This document shows positions 26,034 to 34,639 of a stretch of DNA of 64,000 nt, in pieces. The stretch's first letter is position 1; every line of letters starts with the position of its first letter. The position numbers and the translations under genes are program-made. The notes beneath the pieces are model-generated. The model saw only the letters and a program-made list of their open reading frames with translations, was not told where the DNA came from and ran no database searches. The stretch comes from Winogradskyella sp046545555. GTDB taxonomy: Bacteria > Bacteroidota > Bacteroidia > Flavobacteriales > Flavobacteriaceae. The stretch covers positions 224,565 to 288,564 of the forward strand of contig NZ_JBHZTH010000004.1 of assembly GCF_046545555.1 (NCBI RefSeq), in the 5' to 3' direction.

Positions 26034-28436
26034 CTAATTTGGGTTATAATTACAAATATCACTTCCTATTGGTGATCCATCTGGTATTTTCGGAGAACTC
26101 TCCAGTTTAAACTTTTCTGGATGCTCATAAAACTCTTTTACCATTAAACTGTATTGATATTGAATATTTTCTAAGCCAAAATTTTTCTGAGCAACATCTC
26201 TAATCGCCTTATTAGCAATGGCCTTGACCTGAATATAAGATTGATTATTCACAGCCAAATTCATTAAATACTTCAAAACATTTGCATTAATTTGATGTTG
26301 TATTTCTGATAAATAAGAATCTTTATTATCGATATTAAAAGAACTATTAATCAATTGCTCTATAACTTCTTCTAAACCTATTTGCTTACCATCTAAACTC
26401 TTTTGAAGCACCAAGCGGTTAGCGCGCTCTGGGTGTAACAAATACTTCAGAGTCATATCACTTGCTGTGTTTGCAGCACTTAATGGATCAAAAGCAACTC
26501 CTGTTTTACCTTTAAAAGACTCACGGGATCGACTATACCCAAAAGCTCTTGGTGGAAACAAGCTTAATTTCTCTTTAGGAATCGCCAAAGTTTCAGCATT
26601 TATAGTTCTTAAAATAGCATCTAAGGTGTTTTTTTGAGTTTTACTGTCAATAGATTTTGTTGTGAATTGCCCATCACCTTTTACAGAATAATTATAATCT
26701 AAACCACCAATAACCTTAGTAGCAGCTTCCACCTGAAAGCGATGATAAAAATACAACGGTACAAAAACGTCTTCCAAAACAGAATAAGGCTCGTAACTTT
26801 TTATATTATCTTTCGAAAAATTCTGTATGGCAACTTTTCGTAACGCTAACACAGCATTTAATTCTTCTTCAGCCGTTTTACCATTATCCCATAAATGCGC
26901 TAAAGCATGCGCTCCGCCAGCAGCTCTTGCATCAGAATCTGTAATAAATCGTAGCTTATCATCTTGAGCCTTCTTGAGGATAGCATTTAAAACCTCTTTT
27001 TCGTTGACACCTTTATCAAATTCAGAATAACTATAAGCCACAGTTACTTTATCCCAATCTCCTATTCCTGTAGCATATGCGTTACTAAAGTCAATATCAC
27101 CTTTATTCAATTCAATTTGCGGATGCGGATAATCCATTACTGAAGCTCTATTGTTAGTACTGGCCGCAAAATTATGAGCAAAACCTATAGTATGACCTAC
27201 CTCATGCGCACTTAATTGTCTAATTCTGGCTAAAGCCATATCTAACATCGGTTGATAGTTGGTATCGCTTTCTGCAAAAGGTTTATTCATTAAGGCTTGA
27301 GCAATCATAAAATCCTGTCGAATTCTTAAGCTACCTAAACTCACATGTCCTTTTATAATTTCGCCAGTTCTAGGGTCTACAACACTACCTCCATAACTCC
27401 AGCCTCTTGTACTGCGATGTACCCATTGTATAACATTATATCTACAATCCATGGGATCTGCGTTGTCTGGTAACATTTTAACCTGAAAAGCATCTTTAAA
27501 CCCAATAGCTTCATAAGCTTGGTTCCACCAACGCGCACCATCTAACAATGCAGAACGCACTGGTTCTGGAGTTCCTGGATCTAGGTAATAAACAATTGGT
27601 TCTACTGCTTCACTAATTTCAGCTTCTGGGTTTTTCTTCTCTAATCGGTGCCTAATTATAAAGCGTTTTTTAATATCTTCTTGTATCGGTGTTGCATAAT
27701 CCATATAAGACATAGAAATTGCACCACTCCGAGTATCAAAAGCTCTTGGTTTATAGTTAGTATCTGGTAACTTAATAAAGGAATGATGCTGAACAACCGT
27801 AACTAATGATGTGGTGGGTACAACACTTCTAAGTTTTCTACCAGTAGGTTGACCTTTAAAAGTAAGCATCGCCTCAAATTCAACATTTTCAGGAAAAGCC
27901 TTAGTTCGCTCTAATTCTAAAGCGCTCTTTGACTTATCTACCTTATAGCTGCCTTCTTTACTCCCTTTTAAACGATTTGAAACACCATGCGCATCTTCCA
28001 TTAAAAATGGAGTAAAATCTATAATGTAACTTCCATCTTTATGCGATAAAATTTTAAATCCAAACAATACAGACTTGGCAAATGCTTGTTCAATACTTTT
28101 TCGTTCTAAGTTGTTTTCTGTATTTGCTCTATAGTTAAGATTAGGTTGAATTAATAATAATTTATTTCCTGATTTTTTAAAATAAACTAACCGTTTACTC
28201 CCTAGTTGCCCCCTATCTAGACCTATATCATTACTTCCAATACCAGATGCTAATGAGTTAACATACAGAAATTCATCATTTAACTTTTCTACTTTAAGAT
28301 ACAATTTATCTGTACTCTCTTCATAATAAAAATTAAAATATCCATTATATGTTTTTAGATCTTTTTTATTTAAAATTTGTGCTTGAAAATGGAAACTAAA
28401 ACACATAAAACTGAATAAAAGAAGTAATTTTTTCAT
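26034..28436 (-). CDS. Secreted zinc-dependent metalloprotease (DUF5117/DUF5118 type)
   Basis: The 800-residue product has a signal peptide (MKKLLLLFSF... ending FQAQ, about residue 20). A long N-terminal beta-rich part precedes a metzincin-like centre with the zinc site HEVGHTIGFAH at 411-421, where the three His residues bind zinc and the Glu is catalytic. The C-terminal part is helical. This layout matches the large zinc-dependent metalloproteases of Bacteroidota. The ATG at 28436 is used because the signal peptide starts there; the upstream TTG at 28487 lies in the -7 box. It ends 46 nt before the ltaE ATG. Confidence 0.85.
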   Translation of the reverse strand: MKKLLLLFSFMCFSFHFQAQILNKKDLKTYNGYFNFYYEESTDKLYLKVEKLNDEFLYVNSLASGIGSNDIGLDRGQLGSKRLVYFKKSGNKLLLIQPNLNYRANTENNLERKSIEQAFAKSVLFGFKILSHKDGSYIIDFTPFLMEDAHGVSNRLKGSKEGSYKVDKSKSALELERTKAFPENVEFEAMLTFKGQPTGRKLRSVVPTTSLVTVVQHHSFIKLPDTNYKPRAFDTRSGAISMSYMDYATPIQEDIKKRFIIRHRLEKKNPEAEISEAVEPIVYYLDPGTPEPVRSALLDGARWWNQAYEAIGFKDAFQVKMLPDNADPMDCRYNVIQWVHRSTRGWSYGGSVVDPRTGEIIKGHVSLGSLRIRQDFMIAQALMNKPFAESDTNYQPMLDMALARIRQLSAHEVGHTIGFAHNFAASTNNRASVMDYPHPQIELNKGDIDFSNAYATGIGDWDKVTVAYSYSEFDKGVNEKEVLNAILKKAQDDKLRFITDSDARAAGGAHALAHLWDNGKTAEEELNAVLALRKVAIQNFSKDNIKSYEPYSVLEDVFVPLYFYHRFQVEAATKVIGGLDYNYSVKGDGQFTTKSIDSKTQKNTLDAILRTINAETLAIPKEKLSLFPPRAFGYSRSRESFKGKTGVAFDPLSAANTASDMTLKYLLHPERANRLVLQKSLDGKQIGLEEVIEQLINSSFNIDNKDSYLSEIQHQINANVLKYLMNLAVNNQSYIQVKAIANKAIRDVAQKNFGLENIQYQYSLMVKEFYEHPEKFKLESSPKIPDGSPIGSDICNYNPN

Positions 28437-28484
28437 GTCTAAATTATTAGTTTTTAAAATTACGGAATTTCTAAAAAACTGTTT

Positions 28485-28492
28485 CAAAATTA
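28485..28492 (-). promoter_or_regulatory. -7 element of the metalloprotease gene
   Basis: Minus-strand TAATTTTG matches TAnnTTTG. It faces away from the prfB -7 box 21 bp away, so the two promoters are back to back. Confidence 0.55.
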
Positions 28493-28513
28493 TGGAGCTT
28501 TAATGAGGCATCT

Positions 28514-28521
28514 TATATTTG
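28514..28521 (+). promoter_or_regulatory. -7 element of prfB
   Basis: TATATTTG matches TAnnTTTG, 18 nt before the ATG at 28540. Confidence 0.6.
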
Positions 28522-28539
28522 CAGAAACTACTTCAATTT

Positions 28540-29650
28540 ATGATAACATCAGATCAAATTAAAGATCTTAATTCCCGTCTAGACATACTTAGACAATATC
28601 TTTGACTTAGATGCAAAGCTTATAGAAATAGCTAACGAGGAAGAACAAACCTTTGACCCTAACTTTTGGAATGATTCTAAAGCCGCCGAACTGGTAATGA
28701 AATCTATACGTGAGAAAAAAAGTTGGGTCAATGATTATAACGAAGCTAAATCTCTTTTTGAAGACTTAGAAGTGCTCTACGAGTTTTATAAAGAAGATGA
28801 GGCGCCAATGGAAAATGTTGAGGCACGTTTTGAAAAAACTCTAAATGCTATTGAAAAATTAGAGTTTAAAAATATGCTTTCTGAAGAAGGCGATAGTTTA
28901 AGCGCTGTTTTGCAAATTACAGCAGGTGCAGGGGGTACAGAATCTTGTGATTGGGCAAGTATGCTTATGCGCATGTATCTAATGTATGCCGAAAAAAGTG
29001 GATTTAAAGTTAAGGAGCTTAACCTACAAGACGGAGATGTTGCAGGTATAAAAACTGTAACTATTGAGATTGAAGGCGATTTTGCCTTCGGTTGGCTTAA
29101 AGGTGAAAATGGAGTGCATCGTTTAGTGCGTATTTCTCCTTTTGATAGTAATGCCAAAAGACATACAAGTTTTGCTTCTGTATACGTATACCCATTGGTT
29201 GATGATTCTATCCAAATAGAAATTAATCCTGCAGATATAGAAATTACCACAGCTCGCTCTAGTGGTGCTGGCGGACAAAACGTCAATAAAGTAGAGACCA
29301 AAGTGCAACTCTTCCATAAGCCTTCTGGTATTCAAATTCAATGTTCAGAGACGCGATCTCAACAAGATAACAGAACTCGAGCAATGCAAATGCTTAAATC
29401 TCAGTTATACGAAATTGAGTTACAAAAGCAAATGGCTCAACGTGATGATATTGAGGCTGGTAAGATGAAAATTGAATGGGGAAGCCAAATTAGAAACTAT
29501 GTTATGCACCCTTATAAATTAGTTAAAGATGTGCGTTCTGCTCACGAAACAGGAAATGTGGACAATGTAATGGACGGAGATATCGAGCCCTTTCTAAAGG
29601 CTTATCTCATGATGATGGGACAACAAGAAGAAAATACAAATGCTTTATAA
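28540..29650 (+). CDS. prfB: Peptide chain release factor 2, with programmed +1 frameshift
   Basis: RF2 ends translation at UGA and UAA. The ATG at 28540 opens 21 codons that end at an in-frame TGA (28603-28605) after CTT. Slipping one base at CTT-TGA-C gives GAC at 28604 and continues to the stop at 29648-29650, total 369 residues. The SPF anticodon-like motif is at 199-201 and the GGQ catalytic loop at 244-246, close to E. coli RF2. The upstream Shine-Dalgarno-like stimulator of E. coli (AGGGGG) is absent here (AGACAA). A frame-only reading would wrongly start at 28697. A HAD gene follows with no gap. Confidence 0.95.
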
Positions 29651-30268
29651 ATGAAGAAGATTGATACAATTATATTTGATCTTGGTGGCGTTCTTATCGA
29701 TTGGAACCCAGAGTATGTCTATCTAGATGTTTTTAATGGTGATAGACAAAAAATGCAATGGTTTTTTGATAATATCTGTACAATGGATTGGAACGAAAAC
29801 CAAGATGCAGGATATCCATTACAAAAAGCAACTGAAGATCGTATTGCCTTATTTCCTGAATATGAAGAGCTTATTAGAATGTACTATAGCAGATGGGTTG
29901 AGATGCTTGGAGAAGCTTTAGAAGGCACTGTTCAAATTCTTAAAAGTCTAATAGATAACCCTAATTATAAAGTTGTTGCGCTAACTAATTGGAGTCATGA
30001 GACTTTTCCAATAGCACTAAAACGCTTTCACTTTTTGCATTGGTTTGAAGGCATATTGGTCTCAGGAGAAGAGAAAACTAGAAAACCATTTCCAGAGGTA
30101 TACGAGCTTACGCTAAAGCGTTTTAATATAACAGCTGAAAATTCAATTTTTATTGATGATAATTTAAGAAATATTAAAGCTGCTGAAGCTTTTGGCATTA
30201 ATGGCATACATTTTGAAACACCAGAAGCATTGACTGAAGCCTTAAAAACATATTCAATTTCTATTTAA
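29651..30268 (+). CDS. HAD-superfamily phosphatase (YihX-like subfamily IA)
   Basis: This 205-residue protein has motif I FDLGGVLIDW (about 9-18), the Ser/Thr motif II in LTNWS (about 115-119), a lysine in EEKTRKPFPEVY and motif IV FIDDNLRN (about 168-175). Such enzymes dephosphorylate sugar phosphates such as glucose-1-phosphate; substrate is not predictable. It starts directly after the prfB stop and is probably co-transcribed with it and with the arsC-like gene. Confidence 0.85.
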   Translation: MKKIDTIIFDLGGVLIDWNPEYVYLDVFNGDRQKMQWFFDNICTMDWNENQDAGYPLQKATEDRIALFPEYEELIRMYYSRWVEMLGEALEGTVQILKSLIDNPNYKVVALTNWSHETFPIALKRFHFLHWFEGILVSGEEKTRKPFPEVYELTLKRFNITAENSIFIDDNLRNIKAAEAFGINGIHFETPEALTEALKTYSISI

Positions 30269-30271
30269 ATT

Positions 30272-30613
30272 ATGATTACAATATATCACAATCCTAGGTG
30301 TAGAAAATCGCGTGAAGGTTTAGCAATTTTAGAAAATTCTAATCAAGAATTTGAGATCGTAAAATATCTCGATAACCATCTAGATCAAGAACAGCTAAGA
30401 TCAATACTGGCAAAGTTAGATATTAAACCTATAAATTTGGTGCGTACTAATGAAGCCATTTGGAAATCTAATTACAAAGATAAAGCATTATCAGATCAAC
30501 AATTAATTGAAATTATGATAGAACATCCTAAGTTAATAGAACGTCCAATAGTTGTTAATTCTAATAAAGCTGTGGTTGGTAGACCAGCAGAATCAATATT
30601 AAATATCTTATAG
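30272..30613 (+). CDS. arsC: ArsC-family (glutaredoxin-like) arsenate reductase or Spx-like protein
   Basis: The 113-residue thioredoxin-fold protein has HNPRCRKSR at about 6-14, with the single reactive Cys10, and LIERPIVV (about 89-96), the family's cis-Pro segment. Arsenate reduction by the glutaredoxin route is the family label. No ars operon is here (no arsR, arsB or acr3), so housekeeping redox work is as likely. It lies 3 nt after the HAD gene. Confidence 0.85.
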   Translation: MITIYHNPRCRKSREGLAILENSNQEFEIVKYLDNHLDQEQLRSILAKLDIKPINLVRTNEAIWKSNYKDKALSDQQLIEIMIEHPKLIERPIVVNSNKAVVGRPAESILNIL

Positions 30614-30615
30614 TT

Positions 30616-31074
30616 ATGAAAAAGTTAGTCTTGTTATTTTTTGTGTTATTTCTAGGCTTTAATCTCTCTGCTCAGATGCGTCGTAATAGAGGCGCTAGAC
30701 AAATACCACAAACTAATCAGCAACCATCAGATCAGGAAATTGCCAAGCGTGAGCGTATGATAGAAGAGCGTAAGGCAGAGTTTATTGCCAATTTTATTAG
30801 CACTCTAGAGGCTGATGACTTTCAAAAAGAAATAATTAAGCAATATTTAAACAGTTATTTCGATAAGAAATTAGCTGTTTTAAAATTACCATTCGAAAGA
30901 AGTTTTGAAAGAGAACAAGCTGTAAAAAAATTAGATGATTCTCATTTTTTAGAATTGGCAGAACTTATATCGGAGGCCGATATGCTAAAAATTAAAGGTT
31001 TAATAAAAGGAGAATTTGACGAAAAGGAACAAAAAAAGAAAAAGAAGAAGCGAAAAAGGAAAAATAAAAACTGA
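30616..31074 (+). CDS. Secreted helical protein, hypothetical
   Basis: The 152-residue product has a signal peptide (residues 1-20, ending LSAQ), an Arg/Gln-rich segment, a helical middle (about 44-135) rich in Glu, Lys and Leu, and a Lys/Arg tail of about 15 residues. The helical body recalls Spy/LTXXQ-type periplasmic proteins, but no clear motif is present. It lies 2 nt after arsC and 116 nt before the receptor gene. Confidence 0.65.
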   Translation: MKKLVLLFFVLFLGFNLSAQMRRNRGARQIPQTNQQPSDQEIAKRERMIEERKAEFIANFISTLEADDFQKEIIKQYLNSYFDKKLAVLKLPFERSFEREQAVKKLDDSHFLELAELISEADMLKIKGLIKGEFDEKEQKKKKKKRKRKNKN

Positions 31075-31152
31075 TAGAAATAACCTATAACACTATAAAA
31101 AGTCAGTATTTACCTTTAACATAAGATTAACCTAAAGCATTTTAAGTAGGTT

Positions 31153-31160
31153 TAGTTTTG
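31153..31160 (+). promoter_or_regulatory. -7 element of the outer-membrane receptor gene
   Basis: TAGTTTTG matches TAnnTTTG, with a leader of about 25 nt to the ATG at 31191. Confidence 0.5.
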
Positions 31161-31190
31161 TTCATCTAACAAAAATACAAACCACTACGA

Positions 31191-33719
31191 ATGAAGATTA
31201 CTTCTTATTTCTCTTGTTTATTTTTATTATTAATTAATCTTGGAAACGCTCAGAAAGAAGTAAAAGTTCAGGGAATTGTGATGGAAGAAGGTTCTAATAT
31301 TCCATTAGAATATGCTACTATTACTTTCAAAAAGATTACAGATAATTCTGTTGTAACTGGTGAGATAACAGATTCAAAAGGTAAATTCAGTATTGATGTA
31401 CCTGTTGGTACTTATAATATATATGTAGAATATATTTCTTACAAAACAAAAGAATACCCTAATAAAACAATCGATAAAGCTATAAATCTAGGTACAGTAA
31501 GCTTAGCTTTAGATGTCGATACTTTAAACGAAGTGACAGTAGTAGCAGAGAGTACTACTGTAGAAATTAAACTCGATAAAAAAGTATATAATATTGGCAA
31601 AGATTTAACTACAGCAGGGGGCACAGTAAGTGACGCCCTTAATAATGTACCATCTGTATCAGTAGATGTAGAAGGCGCAATTAGTCTTCGTGGGAATGGT
31701 AATGTAAGGATTTTAATTAACGGCAGACCCTCTGCTCTTGCAGGTTTTGGTGATACTAATGTTTTAAGTCAGTTACCTGCGGAAGCCATCGAGCGCGTAG
31801 AGGTTATTACATCTCCATCTGCAAGATATGATGCTGAAGGAACAGCTGGTATTCTAAACATAATATTAAGACAAAAAGAAACATTAGGTTTTAATGGCTC
31901 TTTTACCCTAACTGGTGGTAATCCAGATAATATAGGTCTCAATTCTAGTATTAATTTTAGAACTGAAAAATTTAATCTTTTTTCTAATATAGGCTGGAGA
32001 TATTTTGATTCTCCAAGATTTAGATTTAGCGATATAAACTATTTCGATAGAAATATTGATGGAGCTATTATTACACCAGAGTTTCGCAGAATACGAGAAG
32101 ATCAAGATGTGGAGCGCCTAAATAGAAATTATAATGCCAACGTAGGAATAGAGTATTTTTTAAGCGAAAAATCGTCAATAACCGCTGGGCTTTTTTACCG
32201 ATTTGGCAGTGATGCAGATTTGGCACTAAATACTAGTGAACGTTTTAACAATAATGCAATAGTAGAAGAAACACTAAGACGAGAAAAGGAGACAGAACAA
32301 GATAATAGTTATCAACTTTCAATAAATTATTCCAAAGAATTTGATGATGACTCTGATCATAAATTAACAGCTGATCTTCAGTTTGAAAAGGGTGATGAAG
32401 AGGGTTTTACATTCTTAAAAGAAGATTTCATTTCGACAAATCAGACTAATCCTGAACCTTTTCAGATAGAGCAAGAATTTACTATAGAAGATCAAACCGA
32501 ACTTTTAGCACAAGCTGATTATGTATTACCTATTGGGAAAGGTGCAAGATTTGAAGCAGGCTATAGAGGAACTTTCGAAAATCAGATTACAGATTACAGA
32601 CTAGAACAGGAAGATATTTCCAATGGAAATTTAATTGTTAATGATACCATTACAAACATTTTTGACTATGATGAAAATGTTAACGCCTTATATACTCAAT
32701 ATGGTACTAAATTTAATAAATTTTCATTCCTCTTAGGCTTAAGACTAGAACATACACAATTAAAAGGAGAGATTGACTCGCGCTTATCTAATGATGAATT
32801 AATCGAGGCTTTCGGCTTCCCAATACAAACATCCTTTGATAATAATTATTTAGGCTTATTCCCTACCCTTAATCTTATTTATAATCTTGGTAATGATGAT
32901 TCTGATAGCGAAGAAAGTATAACTTTAGGCTATAATAGAAGGATTAATAGACCACGTGGCAGATTTATTAATCCATTTCCATCTCGTACAAGTAGAACAA
33001 ATATATTTCAAGGAAATCCTAATTTACAACCCGCCTTTGCTAGCGCATTTGATATAGGTTATCTAAAACGTTGGGAAAAACTAACACTTACTACCTCTGT
33101 ATATTATCAATATGAAACGGGCTCTTTTGAGCGTGTACAAGAAAACACTGGTCAACAAACAACAGATGGTATAGATATTATAAGAACCATACCTATCAAC
33201 CTATCAAATAATGCACGTACTGGTGCAGAATTAGGCATACTTTATAACCCGAATAAATGGTTGCGTTTAAATTCTAGTTTTAACTTTTTTCAATTTGATA
33301 CAGAAGGAGAGTTTAATGGTGTAGATTACAGTGCAAAAAACACAAGTTGGTTTGCTAGATTTAGTTCAAAAGTAACTTTACCATGGAAAATAGATTGGCA
33401 AACAAACGCTTCTTATCGAGGTGCAGAACAAGATGCACAATCTGATACGCAAGGACTATTCACTGTAGATTTAGCGTTTAGTAAAGAACTTATTGAAAAT
33501 AAACTAACCATATCTGCAAATGTTAGAGACTTATTCAATTCTAGACGCAGACAGTCCACAACAACTACAGATTTCTTTGAAAGATATAGTGAATCTCAGT
33601 GGAGAGTAAGACAAGTTAATGTTTCAATTTTATATCGATTTAACCAACAATTAAAGAAAAACGAACGCTCTGGCAGAGGCGGAAATGGTGGAAATGACGA
33701 TTTTGATTTTGAAGGCTAA
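31191..33719 (+). CDS. TonB-dependent-receptor-like outer membrane beta-barrel protein
   Basis: The 842-residue protein has a signal peptide (1-20), a carboxypeptidase-regulatory-like domain (about 24-110), a plug with RGNGNVRILINGRPSAL (about 167-183) and ERVEVITSPSARYDAEG (about 202-218), then a long beta-barrel. The C-terminal RYSESQWRVRQVNVSILYRF is the final strand. The OMP_b-brl_3 type often lacks a known ligand. No SusD gene follows, so a polysaccharide locus is unlikely. The last 20 residues are Gly/Asn/Asp-rich. Confidence 0.85.
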   Translation: MKITSYFSCLFLLLINLGNAQKEVKVQGIVMEEGSNIPLEYATITFKKITDNSVVTGEITDSKGKFSIDVPVGTYNIYVEYISYKTKEYPNKTIDKAINLGTVSLALDVDTLNEVTVVAESTTVEIKLDKKVYNIGKDLTTAGGTVSDALNNVPSVSVDVEGAISLRGNGNVRILINGRPSALAGFGDTNVLSQLPAEAIERVEVITSPSARYDAEGTAGILNIILRQKETLGFNGSFTLTGGNPDNIGLNSSINFRTEKFNLFSNIGWRYFDSPRFRFSDINYFDRNIDGAIITPEFRRIREDQDVERLNRNYNANVGIEYFLSEKSSITAGLFYRFGSDADLALNTSERFNNNAIVEETLRREKETEQDNSYQLSINYSKEFDDDSDHKLTADLQFEKGDEEGFTFLKEDFISTNQTNPEPFQIEQEFTIEDQTELLAQADYVLPIGKGARFEAGYRGTFENQITDYRLEQEDISNGNLIVNDTITNIFDYDENVNALYTQYGTKFNKFSFLLGLRLEHTQLKGEIDSRLSNDELIEAFGFPIQTSFDNNYLGLFPTLNLIYNLGNDDSDSEESITLGYNRRINRPRGRFINPFPSRTSRTNIFQGNPNLQPAFASAFDIGYLKRWEKLTLTTSVYYQYETGSFERVQENTGQQTTDGIDIIRTIPINLSNNARTGAELGILYNPNKWLRLNSSFNFFQFDTEGEFNGVDYSAKNTSWFARFSSKVTLPWKIDWQTNASYRGAEQDAQSDTQGLFTVDLAFSKELIENKLTISANVRDLFNSRRRQSTTTTDFFERYSESQWRVRQVNVSILYRFNQQLKKNERSGRGGNGGNDDFDFEG

Positions 33720-33728
33720 CCTTAATGC

Positions 33729-34391
33729 TTAGTATTTAAAAAATGAACTTTTCTTAGTAAAAGTGATATCTTTAAAATCCGAAATCACAATATTGGCCAA
33801 ACTATAATCTTGTCCTGTAGAATGTTCGCTTTTAAATGCTGTACAAAATATACCTGCTGCATGAGCTGCTTTAATACCATTAGTAGAATCTTCTATAACC
33901 ATACATTCTGATCTGTTATAACCCGTGAATTCAGCTGCTTTTATAAATATTTCAGGATGTGGTTTTGACTTTTTTAAATCAGCTCCACTAAATTTTCCTT
34001 TGAAATATGGATTGAGATTAAAACGTTCAAAGATTTGATTAATACCATTCATCGAAGCTGATGAAGCAACAACTAAAGTAATATCATTACTATGATAATC
34101 TTTTATAAGGTCAAAAACTCCATCAATTAAAGCGAGTTCTTCATCATTTTCAAATAAATATTTATAATGCTTACGTTTTAAATGCATTAAATGTTCTGGT
34201 GTATCAGTTAACTGAAAATGATCCACTAATCGCTTACAGATATTTATGGTAGACTGACCTGTAAAAGATTCGTAGAGCTCGGAATCTACATTGATACTTG
34301 CATCTTTAAACATTTGATGATAAGCCTTGCGATGCAAAGGTTCTGTATCGACAATAACGCCATCCATATCAAATAAAACTGCTTTAAGCAT
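33729..34391 (-). CDS. HAD-superfamily phosphatase/phosphomutase (beta-phosphoglucomutase-like)
   Basis: This 220-residue HAD-IA protein has FDMDGVIVDTEP at about 6-17 (nucleophile and acid/base Asp), SSAS motif II, KSKPHPEIF (motif III lysine) and EDSTNGIKAA (motif IV). It fits sugar-phosphate phosphatases and beta-phosphoglucomutases. The ATG at 34391 is preferred over the TTG at 34442, which is the -33 box of the promoter. It converges with the receptor gene 9 nt away. Confidence 0.85.
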   Translation of the reverse strand: MLKAVLFDMDGVIVDTEPLHRKAYHQMFKDASINVDSELYESFTGQSTINICKRLVDHFQLTDTPEHLMHLKRKHYKYLFENDEELALIDGVFDLIKDYHSNDITLVVASSASMNGINQIFERFNLNPYFKGKFSGADLKKSKPHPEIFIKAAEFTGYNRSECMVIEDSTNGIKAAHAAGIFCTAFKSEHSTGQDYSLANIVISDFKDITFTKKSSFFKY

Positions 34392-34411
34392 AATATTTAT
34401 TAGTTTAGTCA

Positions 34412-34442
34412 CGAAGATAGGAAAGTGACTATTCGAGTGCAA
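34412..34442 (-). promoter_or_regulatory. Promoter of the HAD gene
   Basis: On the minus strand a TTG (34442-34440) is followed after 20 nt by TATCTTCG (34419-34412), one mismatch to TAnnTTTG. The spacing fits the Bacteroidota -33/-7 layout, and the -7 ends 21 nt before the ATG. Confidence 0.55.
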
Positions 34443-34473
34443 AAAGAAATCTCACTATTAATTAAAATATAAT

Positions 34474-34635
34474 ATGGCAAAAAAAGGACGCGAAAAAAAT
34501 ACCGCAAACAAAGCCAAGCACAGCAAACTTATTGCTCAAAAAAAGAATAAAATAAAATCTAAAACTGAACAGCGTAAAGCAAAATTAAAAGCAATTGTTG
34601 AAAAGGCTAAAGCTGATAAAACAAAAAAGTCTTAA
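34474..34635 (+). CDS. Lysine-rich basic miniprotein (53 aa)
   Basis: ATG at 34474 to TAA at 34633-34635 encodes 53 residues starting MAKKGREKNT, with Lys making up about a third of the chain plus Arg and His and almost no acidic residues. The length, regular codon use and start fit a real gene. Such proteins bind nucleic acid or the ribosome, but I cannot assign a family. It is divergent from the HAD gene and ends 4 nt before the convergent acs stop. Confidence 0.7.
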   Translation: MAKKGREKNTANKAKHSKLIAQKKNKIKSKTEQRKAKLKAIVEKAKADKTKKS

Positions 34636-34639
34636 TAAG

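Noticed and set aside
28597..28604. TATCTTTG inside prfB as a promoter -7 box
   Set aside because: It is the slip site of the RF2 frameshift, and there is no -33 TTG at the right distance.
30272..30613. Arsenic resistance island
   Set aside because: Only an ArsC-fold protein is present; there is no ArsR, efflux pump or methyltransferase.
31191..33719. SusC/SusD polysaccharide utilisation locus
   Set aside because: No SusD gene or glycoside hydrolase follows the receptor.
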